Shown: in pieces, positions 26,664 to 35,043 of the stretch
How the letters are laid out: each line of letters begins with the position of its first letter
Position numbering within the stretch: the first letter of the stretch is position 1
Source: Paracidovorax avenae
Lineage (GTDB): Bacteria; Pseudomonadota; Gammaproteobacteria; Burkholderiales; Burkholderiaceae_C
Length of the DNA: 64,000 nucleotides
NCBI RefSeq assembly: GCF_040892545.1
Contig: NZ_CP156079.1
Coordinates: forward strand, 2,267,501-2,331,500
Reading direction: 5' to 3'
The notes under the pieces: generated by a model
The model's database searches: none
The model's input: the letters and a program-made list of their open reading frames with translations, nothing else
What the model was told of the DNA's origin: nothing
Translations under genes and position numbers: made by a program

Positions 26664-27345
26664 CTTCCTCGAGGGTGTAGCCCAGGCCCCGCAGCGTGCG
26701 GATGGCCGCGCCGCTGCCGGCCAGCTTGCGGCGCAGGCGCGAGACGAAGGATTCCAGCGCGTTGTCGCCCAGCGCCTCGCCCGCGTCGGACAGGCGCTGC
26801 GACAGGTCGCTCTTGCTCAGCACGCGCCCCGGCGGCGTCATCAGCTCCCAGAGCAGCTCGAACTCGCGCGCCGGCAGCTCCAGCGCCTGCCCCTCCACGC
26901 TGCAGCGCCGCGCCTGCCGGTCCAGCTGCAGCCGGCCGACGGTGACGAGGTCGCCGGAGCCGGTGGCACGGCGCGCCAGCGCGCGCAGGCGGGCTTCCAC
27001 TTCCTTGAGTTCGTACGGCTTGCCCAGGTAGTCGTCGGCGCCCGCGTCCAGGCCGGCGATGCGTTCTTCGGTGCTGTCGCGGGCGCTGAGTACCAGCACC
27101 GGCGTGCGGTCCCCACGCGCGCGCGCATTGCGCAGCGCGGCCAGGCCGTTGCCCAGGCCGCTGCGCGCCTGCGGGCCATGGGGCAGGTTGAGGTCCAGCA
27201 GCACGGCATCGAAAGGCTGCACCGCCCACCAGTGCTGGGCATCTTCCACGTTCTGGGCGAGTTCGACGCGGTGGCCCGCGCGTTCGAGTCCCTGGGCCAT
27301 GGTGCGGCTCAGGACGGGATCGTCTTCCACCAGGAGGATGCGCAT
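26653..27345 (-). CDS. tctD: TctD-type response regulator (OmpR family)
   Basis: DNA-binding response regulator, 230 residues. The receiver domain has the acidic pair DD (8-9), phosphoacceptor Asp51 in VLLDLNLP and Lys109 in YLGKPY. A short extra loop after the phosphorylation site (HGPQARSGLGNG) is longer than usual. The winged-helix domain spans about 130-228 (FELLWELMTPPGRVLSKSDL, ALESFVSRLRRKL). It is divergent from tctB, and the 156-base spacer contains the perfect inverted repeat at 27411-27430, a reasonable binding site. Confidence 0.93.
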   Translation of the reverse strand: MRILLVEDDPVLSRTMAQGLERAGHRVELAQNVEDAQHWWAVQPFDAVLLDLNLPHGPQARSGLGNGLAALRNARARGDRTPVLVLSARDSTEERIAGLDAGADDYLGKPYELKEVEARLRALARRATGSGDLVTVGRLQLDRQARRCSVEGQALELPAREFELLWELMTPPGRVLSKSDLSQRLSDAGEALGDNALESFVSRLRRKLAGSGAAIRTLRGLGYTLEEDAS

Positions 27346-27410
27346 CGCGGGAACAGGGCAGGGCTACGTGGAAATACGCACGGGCAGGGTCAGCCGGCGA
27401 TCAGGTTGGG

Positions 27411-27430
27411 TGGCAATAGTGCCATTGCCA
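27411..27430. promoter_or_regulatory. Candidate TctD operator: perfect inverted repeat
   Basis: TGGCAAT and ATTGCCA form a perfect 7-bp inverted repeat around a 6-base centre, midway in the spacer between divergent tctD and tctB. The position suits control of both directions. Binding by TctD is inference; OmpR-family regulators more often use direct repeats. Confidence 0.5.
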
Positions 27431-27501
27431 GCATACCCCAGCCACCGGTGCCGCCGCGTGGAAGGAAGGGCGCGGCAGAACCACAGGAGACCGTTTCGAT
27501 C

Positions 27502-27924
27502 ATGAACAACCGCAATCTCGTCCGGGGCTTCGTCCTCATGGCGCTGGCGCTGGCCTTCGGCCTGCCGTCGGTGCATTACTCGCTGGGCTCGCTCAGCCAC
27601 GCGGGGCCGGGACTGTTCCCGTTCATCGTCAGCTGCATGCTGTTCGTGATCGGCGGCATCACGGTGCTGCGCGCGCGGCTGGTGGCGCCCGTGCCGCTGA
27701 ATTTCAACCCGCGCAACATCGCCATCATCCTGACGAGCCTGTGCGGTTTCGCGCTCATCTCGCATTTCGTGAACATGATCGCGGGCATCGTCTTCCTGGT
27801 GTTCTGTTCCGGATTCGCCGGCACGTCGTACTCGGTGGCGCGCAACGTGAAGATCGCGGCGGTGCTGATCGCCATCGCCTTCGCGTTCCAGAAGCTGCTG
27901 GGCCTGAGCCTGCCGCTGTACTGA
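27502..27924 (+). CDS. tctB: Tripartite tricarboxylate transporter small membrane subunit TctB
   Basis: Small membrane subunit of a TTT transporter, 140 residues with four predicted helices (about 8-26, 38-57, 73-92 and 96-136 in two parts). The family features GPGLFPFIVSCMLFVIG and the C-terminal FQKLLGLSLPL are visible. The ATG at 27502 directly follows the spacer; the open frame upstream is antisense to tctD. The next gene, tctA, starts 18 bases later. TTT systems take up citrate or other carboxylates with a periplasmic Bug/TctC receptor. Confidence 0.92.
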   Translation: MNNRNLVRGFVLMALALAFGLPSVHYSLGSLSHAGPGLFPFIVSCMLFVIGGITVLRARLVAPVPLNFNPRNIAIILTSLCGFALISHFVNMIAGIVFLVFCSGFAGTSYSVARNVKIAAVLIAIAFAFQKLLGLSLPLY

Positions 27925-27942
27925 GCCGAAGGGAGCACCGAC

Positions 27943-29460
27943 ATGGACGTCCTGCACAACCTCGCGTTCGGCTTCGGCCACGCGCTCACGATCCAGAACC
28001 TGATGTTCTGCGCCCTGGGCTGCACGGTGGGTACCCTGGTGGGGCTGCTGCCCGGCCTGGGCCCGCTGGCCACCATCAGCCTGCTGTTGCCGCTGACCTA
28101 TTCGATGGACACGACCGGCGCGCTCATCATGCTCGCCGGCATCTACTATGGCGCGCAATACGGCGACAGCGTGAGCGCGATCACGATGAAGATACCGCAC
28201 GCCAGCAGCATCGTGGCCTGCATCGACGGCTACCAGATGACGCTCAAAGGCAAGACCGGGCTGGCACTGTTCACTGCGGGGGTGTCGAGCTTCATCGGCG
28301 GAACGGTGGCGATCGTGGTGCTGGCCTTCCTGGCGCCCAGCCTGGGCGAGGTGGCGTTCCTCTTCGGGCCGCCCGACTACTGCGCGCTGATGCTCGTGGG
28401 CTTCGTGTGCGTGAGCTTCGTGACCACGGGCAGCCTGCTGAACGGCCTGGCCATGTGCCTGGTGGGCGTGTTGCTGGGATCGGTGGGCACCGACGTGAAC
28501 AGCGGTACGGAGCGCTTCACGCTGGGCCTGCCGTTCCTGGCCGATGGCGTGGGTATCGTGAGCATTGCTCTGGGCTGCTTCGGCATCGCGGAGATCACGA
28601 AGAACCTGGATTCGCGCGAGGAGCGCTCGCCCTTCAACGGCAAGATCAAGCTGATTCCGACCTGGGCGGAGTTCAAGCGCATCGTCCCGAGCGCGCTGCG
28701 CGGCAGCGTCGTGGGCTCGGCCCTCGGCATCCTGCCCGGCGGAGGCCCGGTGATCGCGCAGTTCGCCGCCTACGCGCTGGACAAGAAGGTCAGCAAGTAC
28801 AAGCACGAGATCGGCACCGGCTGCATCGAGGGCGTGGCCGGGCAGGCCGCCGCCGACGAGGCCGCGGCGCGCACCAGCTTCATCCCGTTGATGAGCATCG
28901 GCATTCCCGAGAACGCCGTGATGGCGCTGATGATGGCCGCGTTCATCATCAAGGGCATCCAGCCCGGTCCCAACATGATCGCCGGCCACCCCGAGCTGTT
29001 CTGGGGGCTGGTGGCCAGCATGTGGATCGGCAACTGCTTCCTGCTCATCCTGAACGTGCCGCTGGTGCGCTACTGGCTGTCGGTGTTCAAGATCCCGTAC
29101 AACGTGCTGTTCCCGGCGATCCTGTTCTTCTGCTGCATCGGTACCTTCAGCATCAACAACAACCTGGACGACATCTACATCACCGTCGTGTTCGGCGTGC
29201 TGGGCTACCTGTTCATGCGGCTGGAGCTGGACCCGTCGCCGCTGATGCTGGGCTTCATCCTGGGGCCCATGCTGGAGGAGAACTTCCGCCGTGCCATGCT
29301 GCTGTCGCGCGGCAGCTTCGGCGTGTTCATGTCGCGGCCGATCAGCGGCACGCTGCTCAGCCTGGTGGGTGCCTTCATCCTCTGGCAGGTCGTGGCCTTC
29401 TTCCGGCAGCGCAAGCAGCCGCAGGCACTACCCGTGCCCGTGGCGGAGCCGGGGGCCTGA
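27943..29460 (+). CDS. tctA: Tripartite tricarboxylate transporter large membrane subunit TctA
   Basis: Large permease subunit, 505 residues and about 12 membrane helices. Both inverted family motifs are present: GLLPGLGPLATISLLLPLTY near the N-terminus and GILPGGGPVIAQFAAYALDK in the middle, followed by GQAAADEAAARTSFIPLMSI and GIPENAVMALMMAAF. It uses the proton or sodium gradient to import a carboxylate delivered by TctC. The transcript continues from tctB and, after 132 bases, probably into the receptor gene. Confidence 0.95.
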   Translation: MDVLHNLAFGFGHALTIQNLMFCALGCTVGTLVGLLPGLGPLATISLLLPLTYSMDTTGALIMLAGIYYGAQYGDSVSAITMKIPHASSIVACIDGYQMTLKGKTGLALFTAGVSSFIGGTVAIVVLAFLAPSLGEVAFLFGPPDYCALMLVGFVCVSFVTTGSLLNGLAMCLVGVLLGSVGTDVNSGTERFTLGLPFLADGVGIVSIALGCFGIAEITKNLDSREERSPFNGKIKLIPTWAEFKRIVPSALRGSVVGSALGILPGGGPVIAQFAAYALDKKVSKYKHEIGTGCIEGVAGQAAADEAAARTSFIPLMSIGIPENAVMALMMAAFIIKGIQPGPNMIAGHPELFWGLVASMWIGNCFLLILNVPLVRYWLSVFKIPYNVLFPAILFFCCIGTFSINNNLDDIYITVVFGVLGYLFMRLELDPSPLMLGFILGPMLEENFRRAMLLSRGSFGVFMSRPISGTLLSLVGAFILWQVVAFFRQRKQPQALPVPVAEPGA

Positions 29461-29592
29461 ACCTCCGGCGGGTGTCCGTTGGCGCCTGCCTCGCGGTGGG
29501 CGTCCATCAGGGTAAACAGGGGGCAGCGGAGCGGTGCCGCCTGCACGTGGCGGCGGCATGATCGGCGCTTTCGACAACGCGCAGGATTGCCC

Positions 29593-30609
29593 ATGACCTC
29601 CTTCCATTCCAAGGCGGAGTCCCGCCCTTTTGTTGCCGGGCGCCGGCAATTGCTGGTCGCCGGGGCGGCAGCCGGCGGCCTGGGCCTGTGGCCCGGCCTC
29701 GCGGGGGCGCAGGCAGCGTGGCCTTCGAAGTCCTTGCGGTTCGTGGTGCCGTTCGCGCCGGGCGGCAGTTCAGAGATCGTCGCTCGCTCCACCGCCGCGG
29801 AGCTGTCCAGGACGCTGGGCCAGAACGTGTATGTGGACAACAAGCCCGGCGCCGCCGGCAACATCGCCATGTCCGAGGTGGCGCGTGCGGACGACCAGCA
29901 CACGATCATCCTGGGGCACATCGGCACGCTGGCCGTCAACCCCTACATCTTCGACAGGCTGCCCTGGTCGCCGAAGGACTTCAAGCCCGTGAGCCTGCTG
30001 GCCAAGGTGCCCAGCCTCTACGTGGTGCACCCGGACGTGCCGGCGAAGAACCTGCGCGAGTTCATCGCCCACGCCAAGCGCAATCCCGGCAAGCTGAGCT
30101 ACGGCTCCGCGGGCAACGGGAGCGCCGGGCATCTGGCGTTCGAGTACCTCAAGATGACCTCCGAGGTTTTCATGCTGCACGTGCCCTACAAGGGGACCGG
30201 CCCGATGCTCACCGACCTGCTTTCGGGCCGCGTGGATGCGTCCGCCATCGGTGCCGCCGCCATCATTCCCTTCATCAAGTCCGGCAAGGTCCGCTGCATC
30301 GCCACCGGGTCGGCGCAGCGCCTGCCGCAGCTGCCGGACGTACCCACCGTGGCCGAGCAGGGCTTCCCGGGTTTCGAGATGACCCAGTGGTACGGCATGC
30401 TCGCGCCCGCCAGCATGTCGCAGGACCATATCGACAAGCTCGCCGCGGAGACCATGAAGGCCGTCAAGGCACCCGAGTCGCAGCGCAGGCTGTCCGGCGA
30501 CGCGGCCGAGGCGATCGGCGGCACGCCGGCGCAGTTCGCGCAGTTCATCGCGGCCGAGCAGGAGCGCTGGAAGAAAGTCATCGCGCGGGCGCAGATCAAG
30601 CCCGACTGA
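29593..30609 (+). CDS. tctC: Bug/TctC-family periplasmic solute receptor
   Basis: Periplasmic receptor for the TctAB permease, 338 residues. The N-terminus has a twin-arginine-like signal (GRRQLLVAGAAAGGLGL, cleavage near GAQA), unlike the ordinary Sec signals of most Bug proteins. The binding-fold motifs are FVVPFAPGGSSEIVARSTA, VDNKPGAAGNIAMSEVA, VPYKGTGPMLTDLLSGRVD and PDVPTVAEQGFPGF. It is placed after tctA rather than before tctB, the reverse of the Salmonella tctCBA order. The ligand is a carboxylate by family; which one is unknown. Confidence 0.92.
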   Translation: MTSFHSKAESRPFVAGRRQLLVAGAAAGGLGLWPGLAGAQAAWPSKSLRFVVPFAPGGSSEIVARSTAAELSRTLGQNVYVDNKPGAAGNIAMSEVARADDQHTIILGHIGTLAVNPYIFDRLPWSPKDFKPVSLLAKVPSLYVVHPDVPAKNLREFIAHAKRNPGKLSYGSAGNGSAGHLAFEYLKMTSEVFMLHVPYKGTGPMLTDLLSGRVDASAIGAAAIIPFIKSGKVRCIATGSAQRLPQLPDVPTVAEQGFPGFEMTQWYGMLAPASMSQDHIDKLAAETMKAVKAPESQRRLSGDAAEAIGGTPAQFAQFIAAEQERWKKVIARAQIKPD

Positions 30610-30640
30610 GCGATGCAGCCGGTGCGGGCGCGTGCCAGGG

Positions 30641-31705
30641 TCAGAACGTATGCATCACGCCGGCCGTGACGCCGGTCGCCGCGCTCTTGTTGGCCGCGCC
30701 CTGGTAGCCGCTGCGCCAGTTCGTGCGGTCCAGCTCGGCGTACAGCCGGCTGCGGCGCGACAGCTTGTATTCCGCGAACAGGATGGCGCGGGTATAGCCG
30801 TCGCCCTGCAGGCCGCTGCGGTCGCGATCGAGGCGGTACACCGACGCCGTCAGGTCGATGGCCGGGGTCGCGGCCCAGGTGCCGCCGACCGAATGCACGC
30901 GCTGCACGGTGCGTGCGGTGGCAGACGTTTCCGCCTTGCTTCGGCCGGTGTTCGCCGTGAGCTTGACGCTGCCGAACTGGTAGGCGACGCCCAGTGTGGC
31001 CGCGTCCAGCGCGAGCCCGGCGGGCGACTTGAAGTTCTGGTAGGCCCCGGACACGGTCAGGCCTCCCGCCGCATAGGCCAGGCCTGCGCCGCGGGAGGAT
31101 TGCAGGCTGGCGCCCGCGGCGTTCTCGCCAAAGCCGTACATGGCCCGTGCAGTCACCGGGCCGAAGCGACCGACGTACTTGAGCGCGTTGTCGAGCCGGT
31201 AGGAGCCGTTGGTGGCGCCCGCGGGGCCGTACTCGGTGCCCAGGCCGTGGCTGCTGAGCGCGGTGGTGGCGATGTTCGGGTTGAAGGACGCGAAGCGCAT
31301 GCCCACCGGATCGACGGGGCTGATGGCATCGGCCAGCAGGTTGGTCTGGCGGCCGGCGGTGACCGTGCCCCAGCCGCCTCCCAGCCCGACGATGGCCGCG
31401 CGGTCGAAAAACTTCGTGGCATTGGCCTGGGTGCCGGTATCGAGGTTCAGCCCGGTTTCCAGGTTGAACACGGCATGCAGGCCACCGCCCAGATCCTCGC
31501 GGCCGCGCAGGCCGAAGCGGCTGGTGTTGTCCACGCCGCTCGCGATGCCCGTGGCCGAGGTGGGGCTGGGCGCATTGGTCGCCGTCATGCCGGAGGTATG
31601 CCGTATGCCGAGATCGGCGATACCGTAGAGGGTGACGCTGCTTTGCGCGGAGGCCAGGAACGGCGCGCAGGCGGCTGCCGCCATCGCGATGCGGTGGAGT
31701 TTCAT
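30641..31705 (-). CDS. Gram-negative general porin (Omp32-type)
   Basis: Outer-membrane trimeric 16-strand beta-barrel porin, 354 residues. The signal peptide is cleaved after LASA, giving mature QSSVTLYGIADLG, the classical betaproteobacterial porin N-terminus. FGLRGREDLGGGLHAVFNLE follows, and the barrel ends in the terminal phenylalanine (GVMHTF) needed for BAM insertion. Betaproteobacterial porins of this type are usually anion-selective, which would suit entry of carboxylates for the TTT receptors on both sides. It is convergent with tctC (31-base gap) and lies 171 bases downstream of the binding-protein gene on the same strand. Confidence 0.93.
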   Translation of the reverse strand: MKLHRIAMAAAACAPFLASAQSSVTLYGIADLGIRHTSGMTATNAPSPTSATGIASGVDNTSRFGLRGREDLGGGLHAVFNLETGLNLDTGTQANATKFFDRAAIVGLGGGWGTVTAGRQTNLLADAISPVDPVGMRFASFNPNIATTALSSHGLGTEYGPAGATNGSYRLDNALKYVGRFGPVTARAMYGFGENAAGASLQSSRGAGLAYAAGGLTVSGAYQNFKSPAGLALDAATLGVAYQFGSVKLTANTGRSKAETSATARTVQRVHSVGGTWAATPAIDLTASVYRLDRDRSGLQGDGYTRAILFAEYKLSRRSRLYAELDRTNWRSGYQGAANKSAATGVTAGVMHTF

Positions 31706-31876
31706 GGTGTGCTTTCAGGAAAACGGGCCGCGCAGCAACGCATCGCCGCCTGCGTGCATGCGCGGCGATGCATCCTGCGATGCCCCGCAGGCTCTTGGAG
31801 AAGGACAGGAGGCCGGAAGGGAAGGGCCGGGCACACCGGAAGTGCCCTCGATGCCCCGGGTTCCGTCAGGGCGCGA

Positions 31877-32716
31877 TCAGCGGGCCGCAGCGGGCTCCAT
31901 GCCGGTGCTGCGCACGATGGCCGCGGCCGCGGGGGCCGCCAGGAAGCGGATCAGGTGGCGCGCCGCCTCCGGCTCCGGCGAGCCGGTCGCCACGCCGGCC
32001 GAGAAGAACACGCGCTGCTGCACTTCGTCCGGCAGCGGGCCCACGAAATCCAGCTCCTTGAAGGGCAGCAGTTCGCTCACCTGCTGGAAGCCGATCTCGG
32101 CATCGCCGCGCAGCACGACGGCGCCGACCCGTTCGCTGTAGATCTTCTTGGCCTTGTCCTTGATCTGCTCGGCCACGCCCAGGCGCTGGAATAGCTCGGT
32201 GGACAGGTAGGTGCCGCTGGCGCTGGCCGAGTAGGCGATCGACCTGGCGTTCAGCAGGGTCTGCCGGAGGGCATCCACGGTGCTGATGTCTGGGCGGGGC
32301 GTGCCCTTGCGCACGCTCATGCCGATCATGGAGCGCGCGAGGTCCACGCGGCTGCCCGCCTGCACCTTGCCCTGCTCGATCAGCTTGTCCAGCGCCGAGT
32401 CGGCCAGGATCACGATGTCGAACTGCTCGCCCCGCGCCATGCGGCTGGGGATCGAGTCCGGCGCGTTGCCGATGGAGGCGCCGCGCGCCGTGGTGACCTT
32501 GTTGCCCGTGGCCTGCTCGTAGAGCGGCACGAGCTGGTCGTAGGCGGCCGAGAAGCCGCCAGAGGTGACGACGCGGATTTCCGCCGCCTGCACGGCCGAC
32601 GGGGTCGCTGCGCCCAGGGCCAGGCCCAGCGTGAGGGCCGCGGCGCCCAGCAGCGAGCCCAGGGTGCGGCGGCGCAGGCCGGAGGCGGGCAGGGGTTTCG
32701 GAAGGGGGGCTTGCAT
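31877..32716 (-). CDS. Orphan ModA-like periplasmic substrate-binding protein
   Basis: Periplasmic binding protein of the type II (molybdate-like) fold, 279 residues. A signal peptide is cleaved near VQAAE. The mature sequence has IRVVTSGGFSAAYDQLVPLY, FDIVILADSALDKLIEQGKV and SASASGTYLSTELFQRLGV, which match ModA-type domains. No permease or ATPase gene adjoins it, so it is either an orphan receptor, a sensor partner, or used with a distant transporter. It follows the second Bug receptor by 48 bases on the same strand, implying one transcript. The ligand is unknown; molybdate is not assured because many such proteins bind organic anions. Confidence 0.85.
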   Translation of the reverse strand: MQAPLPKPLPASGLRRRTLGSLLGAAALTLGLALGAATPSAVQAAEIRVVTSGGFSAAYDQLVPLYEQATGNKVTTARGASIGNAPDSIPSRMARGEQFDIVILADSALDKLIEQGKVQAGSRVDLARSMIGMSVRKGTPRPDISTVDALRQTLLNARSIAYSASASGTYLSTELFQRLGVAEQIKDKAKKIYSERVGAVVLRGDAEIGFQQVSELLPFKELDFVGPLPDEVQQRVFFSAGVATGSPEPEAARHLIRFLAAPAAAAIVRSTGMEPAAAR

Positions 32717-32764
32717 GGTTTGTCTCCTTTTATGGTCTGTTCGAATCCGTCGTGCCAGCCGGCG

Positions 32765-33739
32765 TCAGTCCGCGGTGATGTTGCGCTCGCGGATGATGCG
32801 GGCCCATTTCTCGTTTTCCGCGGCGATGAACTTGCCCAGTTCCTCGCGGCTGCCGGGGGCGGCGGTCTGGCCGTGCTTGAGCAGGTTGTCGCGCACGTCG
32901 GGCGCGTTCAGCACCTTCACGAGTTCGGTGTTCCAGCGGTCCAGCAGCGCCTTGGGCGTCTTGCCGGGCGCCACGAAGGCGTACCAGTTGGTGGCGTTGA
33001 AGCCGGGGTAGGTCTCGGCGACGGTGGGCACGTTGGGCAGGTAGGCCGGGCGGGTCAGCCCGGTGGTCGCCAGGGCGACCAGCCTGCCGGATTCCAGGTG
33101 GGGCAGGGCCGTGGGCGGCGCCGCGTAGAACGAGGTGACGCGGTCGCCCAGCACGTCCTGCAGGGCCGGGGCGCCGCCCTTGTACGGCACGTGCACGGTG
33201 TTGATCTTCGCGATGTCGTTGAGCAGCTCGCCCGCCAGGTGGGAGGCCGATCCCGGGCCGGTGGAGGCGAAATCCAGCTTGCCCGGCTCCCGCTTGGTGC
33301 GGGCCACGAATTCGCCCAGGGTCTTGATGCCGGTGCTGGCCGGCACGACCAGCACGTTGGGGAAGGTCACGCCCATGGTGATGGGGGCGAGGTCCTTGAG
33401 CGGGTCGTAGCCGACCTTCATGAAGTGGGGAGAGATGCTCAGCGGCCCGATGGAGCCGAACAGCAGCATGGAGCCATCGGTGGGACCCTTGGCCACCTGG
33501 GCATGGGCAAGGTTGCCACCAGCGCCCGGCTTGTTGTCCACCACCACGGTCTGGCCGATGTTTTCGCCGAGCTTCTTGGCGATCACGCGCGCTGCGATGT
33601 CGGCGGAGCCGCCTGCCGCGAAGCCGACCACCAGCGTCACCGGCTTCTTCGGGGGGAAATCCTGGGCGCTCGCGGTGGAGGCGATGAGGGAAAGTCCGGC
33701 GGCCAATGCGGCGGCCACGGTCACGGTGCGTCTTTGCAT
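32765..33739 (-). CDS. Bug-family periplasmic solute receptor
   Basis: Second Bug/TctC-type receptor of the region, 324 residues, with a Sec signal peptide (cleavage after STASA). Binding-domain motifs are VTLVVGFAAGGSADIAARVI, VDNKPGAGGNLAHAQVAKGP, VPYKGGAPALQDVLGDRV and PNVPTVAETYPGFNATNWY. It has no membrane subunits of its own and may feed the nearby TctAB or another permease; Burkholderiales carry large numbers of such orphans. It is transcribed divergently from a LysR regulator across 104 bases containing an inverted repeat, so regulation by that protein is likely. Confidence 0.93.
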   Translation of the reverse strand: MQRRTVTVAAALAAGLSLIASTASAQDFPPKKPVTLVVGFAAGGSADIAARVIAKKLGENIGQTVVVDNKPGAGGNLAHAQVAKGPTDGSMLLFGSIGPLSISPHFMKVGYDPLKDLAPITMGVTFPNVLVVPASTGIKTLGEFVARTKREPGKLDFASTGPGSASHLAGELLNDIAKINTVHVPYKGGAPALQDVLGDRVTSFYAAPPTALPHLESGRLVALATTGLTRPAYLPNVPTVAETYPGFNATNWYAFVAPGKTPKALLDRWNTELVKVLNAPDVRDNLLKHGQTAAPGSREELGKFIAAENEKWARIIRERNITAD

Positions 33740-33810
33740 GTTGTCTCCTGGTATCTGTCTCTGGGGCCGCTCAACTCGGCAAGACCGCCATGCTAGGGAG
33801 TCGGTAATAT

Positions 33811-33832
33811 TCTGTGAATTGCAATTTACAGA
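33811..33832. promoter_or_regulatory. Candidate LysR-type operator
   Basis: A 22-base near-perfect palindrome, TCTGTGAATTGCAATTTACA then GA, broken only by one G/T pair per arm. It contains T-N11-A spacing. It starts 71 bases upstream of the bug ATG and ends 11 bases before the lysR ATG, the usual place for autorepression and control of the divergent gene. Confidence 0.65.
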
Positions 33833-33843
33833 GTGACTGTTGC

Positions 33844-34743
33844 ATGCGACGCATCAAATTCGACATGGGCGAACTGATGGCCTTCGTGGCCACGGCTGAA
33901 AAGCAAAGCTTCCGGCTCGCGGCCGATGCGCTGTTCGTATCGCCTTCCGCGCTCAGCCGGCGCGTCGAGCGGCTGGAGGCGGCCGTGGGCGCCCAGCTGC
34001 TGGAGCGCACCACGCGCCACGTCGATCTGACCGCCGTGGGCCACGACTTCCTGCGCGAGGCCCAGGCCGCGCTGGCGGGGCTGGACGACGCGGTGCAGCG
34101 CGTGGGAGACCAACTGCAACGCCGCCGGGGGCGGGTGGCCATCGCCTGCATCCCGTCCGTCGCATCGAACCTGTTGCCTCCGATCCTGCGGGAGTTCGCG
34201 GCCGGCGAGCCGGAAGTCCAGGTGCATCTCGTGGAAGACAGCGCCCGGCAGGTGCTGGATGCCGTGGTGCGGGGCGACGTGGACTTCGGCCTGGGCTTCA
34301 TGGGCAGCCAGGAGCCTGCGTTGCGGTTCGAGGCCCTGGTGCGGGAGCGCTATGTGCTGGCCATGCCGAGAAGCCACCCGTGGGCGGCGCGCGAGGCGAT
34401 CGGCTGGCCGGAGCTGGCGGGGCAGCGCCTGGTGTCGGTGTCGCAGCAGAGCGGCAACCGGCTGCTGCTGGACCAGGCCGTGGCCGACCTGCCGGAAAAG
34501 CCCGTGGCCTGGCACGAATGCAACCACCTGTCCGGCACGCTGTCTCTGGTGGAGGCCGGGATGGGGCTCGCCGCCATTCCGCAACTGGCGCTGCGGCCGA
34601 CCCATCCGGAACTCTGCGGCGTGCCGCTCACCGATCCCGCGGTGTGGCGTACGCTGGGGCTGCTGCAGCGGCGGGACCGCGTGCTGGGGACCGTGGCGGA
34701 AGCGTTGCGGAGACGGTTGGTGCAGGCGCACCGCGTGGCGTGA
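33844..34743 (+). CDS. LysR-family transcriptional regulator
   Basis: Regulator of 299 residues. The N-terminal winged helix-turn-helix (about 8-67: ELMAFVATAEKQSFRLAADA, SPSALSRRVERLEAAVGAQL, LERTTRHVDLTAVG) is followed by a type II periplasmic-binding-like effector domain (about 95-295). The ATG at 33844 is preferred over an in-frame GTG at 33814 because the latter lies inside the palindromic operator. It most likely controls the divergent bug-binding protein-porin genes in response to the transported solute; the effector is unknown. Confidence 0.93.
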   Translation: MRRIKFDMGELMAFVATAEKQSFRLAADALFVSPSALSRRVERLEAAVGAQLLERTTRHVDLTAVGHDFLREAQAALAGLDDAVQRVGDQLQRRRGRVAIACIPSVASNLLPPILREFAAGEPEVQVHLVEDSARQVLDAVVRGDVDFGLGFMGSQEPALRFEALVRERYVLAMPRSHPWAAREAIGWPELAGQRLVSVSQQSGNRLLLDQAVADLPEKPVAWHECNHLSGTLSLVEAGMGLAAIPQLALRPTHPELCGVPLTDPAVWRTLGLLQRRDRVLGTVAEALRRRLVQAHRVA

Positions 34744-34814
34744 ACCGGGACCGATGGCAGCGGGCATCGTGCATTGCCTCGCGCCGTGGAAACAGGAGCA
34801 GGCCCGGCACAACG

Positions 34815-34848
34815 AAAAAAGCCCAAGTAGTCGGACTACTTGGGCTTT
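34815..34848 (-). terminator. Intrinsic terminator of tRNA-Ser
   Basis: On the minus strand a perfect 13-bp stem aagcccaagtagt/actacttgggctt with a 3-base loop, followed by a T run. It starts a few bases after the tRNA CCA end. It may also serve, in the other orientation, the convergent lysR gene. Confidence 0.85.
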
Positions 34849-34853
34849 GCATC

Positions 34854-34943
<90 letters not shown>

Positions 34944-34954
34944 GGAAGCCCGCA

Positions 34955-34960
34955 AGTATA
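34955..34960 (-). promoter_or_regulatory. Candidate -10 element of tRNA-Ser
   Basis: TATACT on the minus strand, 11 bases before the tRNA 5' end. A matching -35 is not convincing. Confidence 0.4.
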
Positions 34961-35043
34961 GCAGTGATTCCGATGGCTACCCGCGAACTGGCGCAGGAAT
35001 TTTTCGAGCAGTCGGTGGTGTCGTGCCGCGCCGCGGTCCGCGC

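Noticed and set aside
26299..27501. Open frame joining into tctB from upstream
   Set aside because: It is antisense to tctE and tctD, and the tctB family start is at 27502.
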